From Enterobacter kobei (GTDB lineage Bacteria; Pseudomonadota; Gammaproteobacteria; Enterobacterales; Enterobacteriaceae): a DNA stretch of 64,000 nucleotides. The notes under the pieces were generated by a model that was given only the letters and a program-made list of their open reading frames with translations, was not told the DNA's origin and ran no database searches. Below, in pieces: positions 8,483 through 16,446 of the stretch. The stretch spans positions 3,224,001 to 3,288,000 of the forward strand of contig NZ_AP024590.1 in NCBI RefSeq assembly GCF_018323985.1, written 5' to 3'. Positions within the stretch are counted from its first letter, which is position 1. Every line of letters begins with the position of its first letter. Both the position numbers and the translations under genes were made by a program.

Positions 8483-9532
8483 CTACACTTTGATCAAGAC
8501 AGAATCATTCTGTCGGGTGGGGGTATCTTCTGCTTCCAGTTCGACGGCAGAGTGGATCTGCTGCGACTGCTGCTCTGACTGCCTTTCCTGCTGCTGTTGC
8601 GACTGTCCATCCTGCGAAACATGCACTTCAACGCCACCAAAGTTCTGCCCGGTGAGCTGCTGGCGCAGGTTGTCGCTGAGCTGTTGCAGCGAGCGGCAGA
8701 CATCGGCCTGGCTGGCACCGATGTGCACCACCAGCTTGCCCGCCTCCAGATGGATGGCGATCTCAATCTTGCCCAGCGACGGCGGGTCGAGGCGAATGGT
8801 CGAGCTTTGCTGCTGCTGACCGATCTGAAAATGGATGCGATCTTTAAGCAGGCTGCTGAGCTTATCGCCCCACTCCGCGCTGTCGGCCGGCAGGAGCAGC
8901 GGCTGCGCGTTGGCGTGGAAACCCTCCGCTGGACGCATCTCAGTGGCAAAGGTGGTGCTCGCCAGTACAGACGGCGTGAGCTTGTCGTTACGCGGCGGCG
9001 CGGCGGTCTCCACGCGGGGCGCGCTGCGCATGGCTCGCGGCTTCTCGCTGGCCTGCGGCGCAGCCGTCTGCTGTGGCGCGATAGCCTGCAGATTTTGCGC
9101 GGCACTGCGCGCCAGCGTGGCCTGCTGCTGCGGGGTGGCCTCTGCAACCGGCTGCGCGGCGAGCAGAGTCGCCATCACCGCCTGCAGTTTTGGCGAGTCG
9201 GTCAGCAGACTGGCGAGCGGATCGGCAGCCTGCTCTGGCTGGCCGTCGGCTTTCGCGCTCAGCGCAGCGTGGGCGACCCTCTGCATCAGCGGTGCACCGG
9301 CGGCGGGTGCGAGGTCCGTAGCGGGCGGCGTCAGGAAATGTGCCAGCAGCCGATCCAGCTGATCGCGTGGATCGGCAACGGTTTTTTCCGCCGGGCGCGG
9401 CTTTTCATCGTGCTTCAGATGCTGCACGTCAGGCAGGGAAAAGCCTTCGGCACTGCCGTCTGCATGGGGTTGCACCGGCAGCGCAGAAAGCAGTTGCCCC
9501 ATCGCCTCGGCAAGTAATGACAGGGTTTTCAT
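8483..9532 (-). CDS. lafE: Lateral flagellar hook-length control protein LafE (FliK family)
   Basis: The 349-residue product has a long low-complexity N-terminal part rich in Ala, Gln and Pro (residues 1-230). A compact FliK C-terminal domain follows (IRLDPPSLGKIEIAIHLEAGKLVVHIGA, then LRQQLTGQNFGGVEVHVS). FliK measures hook length and makes FlhB switch export specificity. The C-terminal tail is Gln-rich. It overlaps lafD by four bases (ATGA). The antisense strand is open for long stretches because of the GC-rich composition, but those frames have no homology. Confidence 0.9.
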   Translation of the reverse strand: MKTLSLLAEAMGQLLSALPVQPHADGSAEGFSLPDVQHLKHDEKPRPAEKTVADPRDQLDRLLAHFLTPPATDLAPAAGAPLMQRVAHAALSAKADGQPEQAADPLASLLTDSPKLQAVMATLLAAQPVAEATPQQQATLARSAAQNLQAIAPQQTAAPQASEKPRAMRSAPRVETAAPPRNDKLTPSVLASTTFATEMRPAEGFHANAQPLLLPADSAEWGDKLSSLLKDRIHFQIGQQQQSSTIRLDPPSLGKIEIAIHLEAGKLVVHIGASQADVCRSLQQLSDNLRQQLTGQNFGGVEVHVSQDGQSQQQQERQSEQQSQQIHSAVELEAEDTPTRQNDSVLIKV

Positions 9533-9849
9533 GATGTCTGCTCCGCCACCAGATTGACCATTGAGTAAGCCAGCCGCCCTTCCTGCTGCTGGCGGTGCTT
9601 TTCCATGCGCGCCTGTAACTGTCCGGCGCGCGCCTGACGACGGGCGATGATCTGCGCAAAGCCGTCGCGCAGACGGGCTTTCAGATCGGCCAGTTCATCA
9701 GGCGACGGTGCGGCGTCGCGATACTGGGCAAACAGCATCATCAGCCGCCGGTGCAGCGCGGGCAGCCGTCGCCAGCGCTGTTTGTCGAGGCTGTCGCTCA
9801 TCGCCACCAGCAGGCTCTCGATCTGCTGACGTAATGCGTCATGGGTCAT
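9529..9849 (-). CDS. lafD: Lateral flagellar protein LafD, FliT-like chaperone
   Basis: This 106-residue all-helical, charged protein has little motif content. Its place between the FliS homologue (lafC) and the hook-length gene (lafE), its size and its helical character fit LafD/FliT. FliT-type chaperones bind the filament cap protein FliD and modulate flagellar gene regulation. It starts three bases after the lafC stop and overlaps lafE by four bases. The functional call depends mainly on synteny. Confidence 0.7.
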   Translation of the reverse strand: MTHDALRQQIESLLVAMSDSLDKQRWRRLPALHRRLMMLFAQYRDAAPSPDELADLKARLRDGFAQIIARRQARAGQLQARMEKHRQQQEGRLAYSMVNLVAEQTS

Positions 9850-9852
9850 GGC

Positions 9853-10245
9853 TCAGCCCAGCTTTTGCGACAGGCCTTCCCAGCCTTCGCGCAGGTTTGA
9901 AAGGATCAGCACCACTTCGTCGATCTTGTCCGTCGACATCTGGCCGCTGGCTTCGTACAGGCGGTAGACGCAGTGGTCGTAGAGGCGCGCCAGGTTCAGC
10001 ACCAGATCGCCGCCGTTCTCAAACTCCAGGGAGCTGGTCAGAGCGTTAAGGATGTCGATGCATTTGTTGATGCTTTGCGCTTTGCGCTCGTAGCGTTTGT
10101 TTTCAATGTGGCTCTTTGCCCGTTCCAGTTCGTCCATCAGTCCGGCATAGAGCACCAGCACCAGATCCAGCGGCGAGGCTGACGCGGTGCGGGCGGCGAG
10201 ATCCATCTCTTTGTATTGGGTATAACCATTGTCTGAAGCGTACAT
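9853..10245 (-). CDS. lafC: Lateral flagellin chaperone LafC (FliS family)
   Basis: The 130-residue product is close to the length of E. coli FliS (136). It has the FliS pattern: N-terminal Tyr-rich start (YASDNGYTQYKEMDLAARTASASPLDLVLVLYAGLM), the helix KSHIENKRYERKAQSINKCIDIL, and a downstream RLYDHCVYRLYEAS. FliS binds the disordered C-terminus of flagellin and keeps it export-ready. The gene lies directly downstream of the cap gene lafB, the usual fliD-fliS order. Confidence 0.93.
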   Translation of the reverse strand: MYASDNGYTQYKEMDLAARTASASPLDLVLVLYAGLMDELERAKSHIENKRYERKAQSINKCIDILNALTSSLEFENGGDLVLNLARLYDHCVYRLYEASGQMSTDKIDEVVLILSNLREGWEGLSQKLG

Positions 10246-10272
10246 CGTGTTTTGACCTTTTCGGACGGCGGC

Positions 10273-11589
10273 TTACATGAACGCCGCCATGCTCATTTGC
10301 ATACTTTCAATTTCAACCAGCGTGGAGGTGAATTCCTCCAGGTAGCGTTCATAAGAGGTGTTGTAACGGGTCTTCAGGTCATCCACGCTGTTGGTGACTT
10401 TTTCCTGTTTGTCATCAAGGTTGCTCTGACGCTGCGAGATGATGCCGTCGGTATCGTCAAGCCAGGTCTCCATCAGGCTGTCGAGCTGGGCGGTCATGCT
10501 GTCCGGGCCGACAAACAGCGCGGTCAGGCCGTCCGGATTTTCTTCCATCGCGTCATCGAATTTTTCGCTGTCGATTTGCAGATGCCCGTCAGAATCCAGC
10601 GTGATGCCGTAATCGACGATGGATACGCCGTTATAGCTGGCGTGGGTGATGTCCTCGATCTGACGCTCCAGCGACGAGATCCCCGCGTCCCCCGCCAGCG
10701 GTCCGGCAGGCCCGGTGCCGCCGCCGTTGGTGGTTAACCCGTCAAGCGTGTCCACCAGCGTGTTATAGGCATCAACGAAGGTCTGCACCTTTTCCTGCGA
10801 GGCGCTGGAATCGTTTTTGACGCTGAAGGTCAGCGGTTCGCCATCAGCGGATTCTTCGGCGAACGTAATGCTGACGCCGGGGATCAGATCGGTGTAGGTG
10901 TTGCTGCTGCTGGTGATCATCACGCCGGTTTCCGGCGAACTGCCGAGGTAGACCACCGAGTCCTGTGCCACCGCCAGATCTTTCTGGTTGCTGATGTCGG
11001 TAGCGAACGCTGAGGCCGGATCGATGCCGCTGGCGGAGACGGTAAAGGCGTTTTCCGCCCCGGTGTCATCGGCGGTCAGCATCAGGGTGGTGGCCCCGTT
11101 AGTGTTAACGATGGTTGCCGTCACGCCCGGGTTATCCGGCGAATCGTTAATGGCATCCGCCAGCTCCGCCACCGATACGCTGCCGTCAACGTTGGAATCG
11201 ACCGTGCTGAGGTCAATATCCATTTCACTGTCACCCATGGTGATGGTAAAGGTGCCGCTGCTCGGTATGTCACCATCAGCAAAAGCCAGCGTGGACTGCT
11301 GGGCGGTGGCCAGCTGGTCAACGAAAAAGGTGTAGGAGCCTTCCTCAGCGGTGGAGTCGGCGGTGATGGTTGCCGAGTCGTTGTTCGCGGTAACGGTATT
11401 GACCACCGGGCCGCCCGTCTCGCTGTTCAGTGCATCCACTGCGCTCTGGAATGCCGTCAGAGCGCTGTCCAGGCTGTCCAGCGCGCTGGTCTGCGTATCA
11501 ATGTCATTCTGCTGGCGCGCCAGCGATGACGCCTTGGTGGAGATATCCATCAGGGCGAATTTTTTCGCAATCTGCTGCGGGTTGATCAT
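10273..11589 (-). CDS. lafB: Lateral flagellar filament cap protein LafB (FliD family)
   Basis: The 438-residue product has FliD N-terminal (heptad-rich MINPQQIAKKFALMDISTK, then QNDIDTQTSALDSLDSAL) and C-terminal coiled-coil regions (FDDAMEENPDGLTALF, then RYLEEFTSTLVEIESMQ). A variable, Ser/Thr/Asp-rich centre lies between them. FliD caps the filament tip and assists flagellin insertion. It is separated from lafA by 197 bases holding the lafA terminator and a possible sigma-28 -10 element, so it may have its own promoter. Confidence 0.93.
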   Translation of the reverse strand: MINPQQIAKKFALMDISTKASSLARQQNDIDTQTSALDSLDSALTAFQSAVDALNSETGGPVVNTVTANNDSATITADSTAEEGSYTFFVDQLATAQQSTLAFADGDIPSSGTFTITMGDSEMDIDLSTVDSNVDGSVSVAELADAINDSPDNPGVTATIVNTNGATTLMLTADDTGAENAFTVSASGIDPASAFATDISNQKDLAVAQDSVVYLGSSPETGVMITSSSNTYTDLIPGVSITFAEESADGEPLTFSVKNDSSASQEKVQTFVDAYNTLVDTLDGLTTNGGGTGPAGPLAGDAGISSLERQIEDITHASYNGVSIVDYGITLDSDGHLQIDSEKFDDAMEENPDGLTALFVGPDSMTAQLDSLMETWLDDTDGIISQRQSNLDDKQEKVTNSVDDLKTRYNTSYERYLEEFTSTLVEIESMQMSMAAFM

Positions 11590-11719
11590 GTGTTGCTCCG
11601 TTCAGATTTCATGGCTGATAATTAGCAATTGCCGTGCCAAAAATTTTATCCATAAAAATCAACAGGATATTTTTAAACGGAAAGCCCTTTTCCGCCTGAT
11701 GCGGAAAGGTCTTTCCCCC

Positions 11720-11727
11720 TTATCGGC
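11720..11727 (-). promoter_or_regulatory. Possible sigma-28 -10 element for lafBCDEFSTU
   Basis: Read on the minus strand the sequence is GCCGATAA, identical to the enteric FliA/sigma-28 -10 consensus. It lies about 130 bases upstream of the lafB start and just after the lafA terminator. The -35 partner (TAAA about 15 bases upstream) is not present, only a T-rich stretch from the terminator tract. This is therefore a candidate only. Confidence 0.35.
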
Positions 11728-11737
11728 GTCCGGCGGC

Positions 11738-11764
11738 AAAAAAAAACACCGCCCGGAGGCGGTG
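11738..11764 (-). terminator. Intrinsic terminator after lafA
   Basis: On the minus strand CACCGCC and GGCGGTG form a seven-pair stem with a four-base loop (11747-11764), followed by nine T (11738-11746). It lies 23 bases after the lafA stop and would separate the abundant flagellin transcript from lafB. Confidence 0.9.
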
Positions 11765-11786
11765 CTTTGACTGGACGTCAGGCCGA

Positions 11787-12692
11787 TTACTGCAGCAGGC
11801 TGGAGACCATGCCGGACATGCTGTTGGACTGTTTCAGCATGGTGATGCTGGTCTGCATCAGCACCTGCTCTTTGGACATGTTGGACGCTTCTGTCGCGTA
11901 GTCGGTATCCATGATGTTGCCGATCGCCACGTTAGTGTTGTCCTGCATGCTTTGCAGGTTGTTCGCGGTGTCGTTCAGACGGTTGATGGACGCCCCCAGT
12001 GTGGACTGGATCTTGCCCACATCGCTCATCACGCTCTGAATGCTGTCGATAGCCGCGGTCGCGGATGCAGAAGACATCAGTTCGCTGCCGCTTGCGCCAG
12101 TGCCGCCACCAGTACCGTCAGTACCGAAATCATCCGCGAAGGACGCGCTCAGGGCGCTCAGGGACGTGGTCAGCGCATCAACCTGTGAAGAGATGTTCAC
12201 GGTCATCTGGTCAGTGGCTTCCGAACCCACCTGGAAGGTCACACCGGATGCCTGGGTGAACAGACCGCTGGCGGATTTGTTGAACAGGTTGGTGCCGCCG
12301 TAGGTGGTGTTCTGCATCATGTCAGACATTTCCTGACCCAGTTCATCGAACTCGGACTGCATGGCTGCACGGTCGTCATCGCTGTACGTTCCGTTCGCGG
12401 CTTGTGTTGCGAGGTCTTTCATGCGACCCAGAATGTCGTTCATCTCGTCGAAGGTGCCGTCAGCGGTTTGCAGCATCGCGGTTGCATCGGCAATGTTGCG
12501 CTGGGCAACAGCCATGCCGTCGGACTGCGCGGTCAGGCGGTTAGCAATCTGTTTGCCCGCCGCATCATCCGCTGAGGAGTTGATGCGGTTACCGGTAGCC
12601 AGGCGTTCCATGGACTGGCTCAGAGAGGCGTTGCTTTTGTTGATCGCGTTGACAGCGGCCATAGAGGCGGCGTTGGTATTAATAGATAACAT
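11787..12692 (-). CDS. lafA: Lateral flagellin LafA
   Basis: This 301-residue flagellin has conserved D0/D1 ends. The N-terminus is MLSINTNAASMAAVNAINKS with RLATGNRINSSADDAAG; the C-terminus is ASNMSKEQVLMQTSITMLK with SGMVSSLLQ. The central part is short and Gly/Ser/Thr-rich, with no large D2/D3 outer domains, as usual for lateral flagellins. A strong ribosome-binding site (GGAGCAGG) precedes the ATG. It has its own terminator, and the next gene rightward is chiP, so the flagellar cluster ends here. I could not find a convincing sigma-28 promoter in the 140 bases upstream. Confidence 0.96.
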   Translation of the reverse strand: MLSINTNAASMAAVNAINKSNASLSQSMERLATGNRINSSADDAAGKQIANRLTAQSDGMAVAQRNIADATAMLQTADGTFDEMNDILGRMKDLATQAANGTYSDDDRAAMQSEFDELGQEMSDMMQNTTYGGTNLFNKSASGLFTQASGVTFQVGSEATDQMTVNISSQVDALTTSLSALSASFADDFGTDGTGGGTGASGSELMSSASATAAIDSIQSVMSDVGKIQSTLGASINRLNDTANNLQSMQDNTNVAIGNIMDTDYATEASNMSKEQVLMQTSITMLKQSNSMSGMVSSLLQ

Positions 12693-12784
12693 TTTCCTGC
12701 TCCTTGAATTTTATGGGTCTCAGTCGAGATGTAGAGGTAAAGCGACCGCGGGGAGCAAAAATTAAATGGCCTGCAAAAAAATTT

Positions 12785-12810
12785 AAAAAAAACCCGCTCT
12801 GCTGAGCGGG
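12785..12810 (-). terminator. Intrinsic terminator after chiP
   Basis: On the minus strand CCCGCTC and GAGCGGG pair around a four-base loop (12793-12810), followed by eight T (12785-12792). It lies 26 bases after the chiP stop, between chiP and the flagellin leader. Confidence 0.9.
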
Positions 12811-12835
12811 TGAGGAAAACCGGCTATGGCCGGGG

Positions 12836-14233
12836 TCAGAAAATGGTGAACGGCGCGATGACGATAAACTTCACGTCTCGCTCATCCTGGAAGATGTTGC
12901 CATAGCCACCGCTGTAGCTGGGGATGTCGGAATGGTTGTCGTACTGGGTGAAGTGCAGTTTAAACATCGTGCCTTTGGCGCGGCCATCCTGCAGGGTATA
13001 CACCGCATCGAGGCTGTAGGCCGACTCTTTCAGGCGATAGTTCGGATCGTAGTACGCGTCCGGCGTCGCCATCTCTGCCGGTTTCGCATCCCAGGCGTAA
13101 ACATAGGATGCGCCCACCTGCCAGCCCGGCAGATTGAGGTTTTTCAGATCGTACATTGCGCCGAAGAACACGGCTTTTTCGCCGTCGGCGTTAAAGTCGG
13201 AGCGGTTATCCCACCACACGTCCAGTCGGCCATTCGATGAAGCATAGGTCGGCGTCATACGTTGCAGGAAGAAGCCCTGCTGCCCCTCCGCTTTCACCCA
13301 GGTGCCTTCCAGACGCAGATCCACATCCCCGACTTTATAGCTGAAGGTCAGCGCCTGCAGCCAGGCGGTGCTGTCATAGATGTCGTTGACGCTGCCGTCG
13401 CTGACTTTATCGCGGGTGCCGTAGAACTGATACGAGGTGGAGAGCGGGCTGCCAGCGACGTCAAATTTGTAGCTGGCCTTCGCGAAATACTGATCGATAT
13501 AGCCTTCGGCCTGGCCAAAGGCGGCTTCCAGTAGCAGATCGTTTTTAAAATCGTACTTCGCACCCAGCGAGTGTAAGTAATCCACTTTGGTTTTCTGGTC
13601 GTTCTGGTAGAAGTCGTCCATCTCCAGATGCCACGGCGCTTTGTACTCATTCGTCCACATGTAGGAGAAGCTCAGCGCGCCCGCCGTACCGTAATCAAAG
13701 TTCGCTCCGGCTTCCGCGCCTTTATAAGTACCAGGCATAAAGCTCCAGTGCGGGGCCAGCAGCGTCTGGCCGGTGGGCTGGATATAACCCGCACGCGCCC
13801 AGACCGGCCCGTATTTGAACTTCGCCGCCGCTTTGTACAGGCTTACCCCGCTCTTATCGCCGGACCAGTCTTCGTCATAGGCTTTGTTGCTGGAGGAGAA
13901 CGCGATTTCGTTCGGGTGACCGCTGTCGCCGTTTTCTGCCATTTCAATGGCCGTAAAAGCGGCAACATCGAGACCGAACATATCGGCGACATAGCCAGAC
14001 TGGAAATCGAGGTTGGCGTTCCAGGTAGAGTGCGAGAGGTTGGTTTTGTATTTGTCTTCGTTAACGTCTTTCCGGTCGCGCTCACGCTGCCAGTAATAGA
14101 CGCCGCCGGTGAGGGTGGAATCGTCGATAAACCCGGCGGCGCTCGCCTGCCCGGACAGCCCCCAGCCCGACATTGCTGTGACACCGGCAACAGCCAGCGC
14201 CAGCGTACTACGTTTGCCACTGAACGTACGCAT
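12836..14233 (-). CDS. chiP: Chitoporin ChiP (OprD family)
   Basis: This 465-residue outer-membrane porin (E. coli ChiP 468) has a signal peptide ending near GLSGQASA. Many alternating aromatic/polar strands follow, and the C-terminal residue is Phe (FIVIAPFTIF), as expected for a beta-barrel. ChiP takes up chito-oligosaccharides; NagE, NagBACD and NagC nearby handle GlcNAc inside the cell. It lies downstream of glnS on the same strand, as in E. coli. The chiQ lipoprotein gene that follows chiP in E. coli is absent, and the lateral flagellin gene stands there instead. Control by ChiX and NagC is supported by sites in the leader. Confidence 0.93.
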   Translation of the reverse strand: MRTFSGKRSTLALAVAGVTAMSGWGLSGQASAAGFIDDSTLTGGVYYWQRERDRKDVNEDKYKTNLSHSTWNANLDFQSGYVADMFGLDVAAFTAIEMAENGDSGHPNEIAFSSSNKAYDEDWSGDKSGVSLYKAAAKFKYGPVWARAGYIQPTGQTLLAPHWSFMPGTYKGAEAGANFDYGTAGALSFSYMWTNEYKAPWHLEMDDFYQNDQKTKVDYLHSLGAKYDFKNDLLLEAAFGQAEGYIDQYFAKASYKFDVAGSPLSTSYQFYGTRDKVSDGSVNDIYDSTAWLQALTFSYKVGDVDLRLEGTWVKAEGQQGFFLQRMTPTYASSNGRLDVWWDNRSDFNADGEKAVFFGAMYDLKNLNLPGWQVGASYVYAWDAKPAEMATPDAYYDPNYRLKESAYSLDAVYTLQDGRAKGTMFKLHFTQYDNHSDIPSYSGGYGNIFQDERDVKFIVIAPFTIF

Positions 14234-14238
14234 AATGG

Positions 14239-14250
14239 TTCCTCTTTGAC
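14239..14250 (-). promoter_or_regulatory. ChiX sRNA pairing site in the chiP leader
   Basis: The plus strand here reads TTCCTCTTTGAC, the same 12 bases as the pairing segment of the E. coli sRNA ChiX as I recall it. The chiP mRNA therefore has a 12-base perfect complement (GUCAAAGAGGAA) five bases before the ATG, covering the ribosome-binding site GAGGAA. Established knowledge: ChiX represses chiP by blocking ribosome access and is titrated away by chitobiose-operon mRNA. The ChiX gene itself is not in this window. Confidence 0.8.
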
Positions 14251-14304
14251 ATAGTAAAATTCGCCTGCAAGCGCAGTAACGACAAATAAAAAAAGCTAAA
14301 TATA

Positions 14305-14340
14305 ACCGACGCTTATGAGTAATAAACTCACGCTGTCGGT
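14305..14340 (-). other. Stem-loop in the chiP leader
   Basis: On the minus strand ACCGAC pairs with GTCGGT at the base, and TGAGT pairs with ACTCA around a five-base loop, with small bulges between. It begins about 70 bases upstream of the chiP ATG, within or near the expected 5' leader. Its function is unknown; it could shape access to the ChiX site or protect the mRNA 5' end. Confidence 0.45.
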
Positions 14341-14349
14341 GCCATAAAG

Positions 14350-14373
14350 ATTATTTTTCGCGTCGCGAATTAT
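14350..14373. promoter_or_regulatory. NagC-like operator 1 upstream of chiP
   Basis: A 13-base palindrome TTCGCG-T-CGCGAA (14357-14369) sits in AT-rich flanks (ATTATTTT and TTATC). This is the shape of NagC operators, with CG-rich centres and A/T arms. It lies about 120 bases upstream of the chiP start. chiP is a known NagC target in E. coli, so the site is plausible but assigned by eye. Confidence 0.55.
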
Positions 14374-14513
14374 CAACACAATTTACCGGGGAAAAGATGA
14401 GACTATGACGCAGTGCACATAAAAAGTTACATCTGGCAACATGAGACCGGGCGGGGCTAATAACGCGGGATGTTCAGAGTGGGGATAAGGACATTAGCCG
14501 GGGAAAAAATACC

Positions 14514-14536
14514 TTTAATTCGCAGCGCGAATGTAA
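14514..14536. promoter_or_regulatory. NagC-like operator 2 between glnS and chiP
   Basis: ATTCGC-AGC-GCGAAT (14518-14532) is a perfect inverted repeat flanked by TTTA and GTAA, similar to the first palindrome. The two centres are about 162 bases apart, which would allow NagC looping. The site partly abuts the glnS terminator. The assignment is by pattern only. Confidence 0.5.
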
Positions 14537-14559
14537 GGACAGGGCAGCAGACGAGGCAT

Positions 14560-14593
14560 AAAAAAAGCCGGTCAGCGTTCACTGACCGGCTTT
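14560..14593 (-). terminator. Intrinsic terminator after glnS
   Basis: On the minus strand AAAGCCGGTCAG pairs with CTGACCGGCTTT (14564-14593, six-base loop), followed by a T run. It lies 26 bases after the glnS stop. Confidence 0.92.
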
Positions 14594-14618
14594 CTGATTG
14601 CCTGAGGTTGACCTGCGA

Positions 14619-16286
14619 TTACTCGCCGGCTTTCGCCCAGGTATCACGCAGACCGACGGTGCGGTTAAACACCAGTTTGTCGGCGGTGCTGTGGCGACCA
14701 TCGAGGCAGAAATAGCCTTCGCGCTCGAACTGGTACGCTTTTTCAGGTTGCGCCGCTTTCAGACCCGGCTCGGCAAAGCCTTGTTTGATGACCAGCGATT
14801 CCGGGTTGATGGTGGTGAGGAAATCCTCTGCCGCGCCCGGGTTCGGCACGCTGAACAGACGATCGTACAAGCGAATTTCCACCGGCAGCGCGTGGGCTGC
14901 GCTCACCCAGTGAATGACGCCTTTCACCTTGCGACCATCCGCCGGATCCTTACTCAGCGTCTCAGCATCGTAAGAGCAGAAGATGGTGGTGATGTTGCCT
15001 TCCGCATCTTTTTCCACGCGCTCGGCTTTGATCACGTAAGCATTGCGCAGACGCACTTCTTTTCCCAGCACCAGACGCTTGTACTGTTTGTTGGCTTCTT
15101 CGCGGAAGTCTGCACGATCGATCCAGATCTCACCGCTAAACGGCACTTCACGGTTGCCCATTTCCGGTTTGTTCGGATGGTTCGGCATGGTGACCATTTC
15201 GCTTTCACTCTGCGGGTAGTTTTCGATCACCAGTTTAACCGGATCGATGACCGCCATCGCGCGCGGCGCGTTTTCGTTCAGATCTTCACGGATGCAGGAC
15301 TCCAGCGACGCCATTTCAATGGTGTTGTCCTGTTTGGTGACGCCGATACGCTTGCAGAACTCGCGTACCGCAGCGGCGGTATAGCCACGGCGACGCAGAC
15401 CGGAGATGGTCGGCATACGCGGATCGTCCCAGCCTTCAACGTGCTTGTCCGTTACCAGCAGGTTCAGCTTACGCTTGGACATCACGGTGTATTCCAGATT
15501 CAGGCGCGAGAACTCGTACTGACGCGGGTGAACCGGAATAGTGATGTTATCCAGCACCCAGTCGTACAGACGGCGGTTGTCCTGGAACTCCAGCGTACAG
15601 AGCGAGTGGGTGATCCCTTCCAGCGCATCGCTGATGCAGTGGGTGAAATCGTACATCGGGTAGATGCACCACTTGTTGCCGGTCTGATGGTGTTCAGCAA
15701 ACTTAATGCGGTACAGCACCGGATCACGCATGACGATAAATGGCGAGGCCATGTCGATTTTGGCGCGCAGACAGGCGGTGCCTTCTGCGAAGCCGCCGGT
15801 ACGCATTTTTTCGAACAGCGCCAGGTTCTCTTCCACGCTGCGATCGCGGAACGGGCTGTTTTTGCCCGGAGCGGTCAGGGTGCCGCGGTATTCACGGATC
15901 TGCTCAGGCGTCAGCTCGTCAACATAGGCCAGGCCTTTGTTGATCAGCTCAACCGCATACTGGTGCAGTTGATCGAAATAATCTGAGGAGTAGCGCACGT
16001 CGCCGGACCAGTGAAAACCGAGCCACTGCACGTCGTGTTTGATGGACTCTACGTATTCGATGTCTTCTTTTACCGGGTTGGTGTCATCGAAACGCAGGTT
16101 GCACTGGCCCTGATAATCCTGGGCAATGCCAAAGTTCAGGCAGATGGATTTCGCGTGGCCGATATGCAGATAACCGTTCGGCTCCGGCGGAAAACGGGTG
16201 TGCACGGTGCTGTGCTTACCACTGGCCAGATCTTCATCAATGATCTGACGGATAAAGTTACTTGGGCGGGCTTCTGCCTCACTCAT
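14619..16286 (-). CDS. glnS: Glutaminyl-tRNA synthetase GlnS
   Basis: The 555-residue class I synthetase (E. coli 554) has the HIGH motif in PNGYLHIGHAKS. The KMSKS-equivalent lies in VMSKRKLN, in the middle of the protein. The C-terminal anticodon-binding beta-barrels follow. It charges tRNA-Gln; four tRNA-Gln genes lie 9 kb to the right. The gene is flanked by nagE upstream and chiP downstream as in E. coli. The opposite strand is open for 1.4 kb across it, but this is a codon-bias shadow. Confidence 0.98.
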   Translation of the reverse strand: MSEAEARPSNFIRQIIDEDLASGKHSTVHTRFPPEPNGYLHIGHAKSICLNFGIAQDYQGQCNLRFDDTNPVKEDIEYVESIKHDVQWLGFHWSGDVRYSSDYFDQLHQYAVELINKGLAYVDELTPEQIREYRGTLTAPGKNSPFRDRSVEENLALFEKMRTGGFAEGTACLRAKIDMASPFIVMRDPVLYRIKFAEHHQTGNKWCIYPMYDFTHCISDALEGITHSLCTLEFQDNRRLYDWVLDNITIPVHPRQYEFSRLNLEYTVMSKRKLNLLVTDKHVEGWDDPRMPTISGLRRRGYTAAAVREFCKRIGVTKQDNTIEMASLESCIREDLNENAPRAMAVIDPVKLVIENYPQSESEMVTMPNHPNKPEMGNREVPFSGEIWIDRADFREEANKQYKRLVLGKEVRLRNAYVIKAERVEKDAEGNITTIFCSYDAETLSKDPADGRKVKGVIHWVSAAHALPVEIRLYDRLFSVPNPGAAEDFLTTINPESLVIKQGFAEPGLKAAQPEKAYQFEREGYFCLDGRHSTADKLVFNRTVGLRDTWAKAGE

Positions 16287-16395
16287 CGCGGATTCCTCAA
16301 AGCGTCAATTACGTATAACGGGATATGATCTTATAAGCAGGACGCCGAGACAACCTTTAAGTTGCACAAAACGCGCGATTACCGGAATGACGGGC

Positions 16396-16424
16396 AAAAA
16401 AAAGCGGCGGGATGATCCCGCCGC
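16396..16424 (-). terminator. Intrinsic terminator after nagE
   Basis: On the minus strand GCGGCGGGA and TCCCGCCGC form a nine-pair stem with a three-base loop (16404-16424), followed by eight T (16396-16403). It lies 22 bases after the nagE stop and upstream of glnS. Confidence 0.92.
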
Positions 16425-16446
16425 GCATAACAACGGCTTTCGGTGA

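Noticed and set aside
12693..12784. Sigma-28 promoter for lafA
   Set aside because: No GCCGATAA-like -10 with a TAAA -35 at the right spacing was found upstream of the flagellin gene.
14598..15986. Long open frame (462 codons) on the strand opposite glnS
   Set aside because: It mirrors glnS codon bias, has no recognisable domain and no start signal; glnS is certain.
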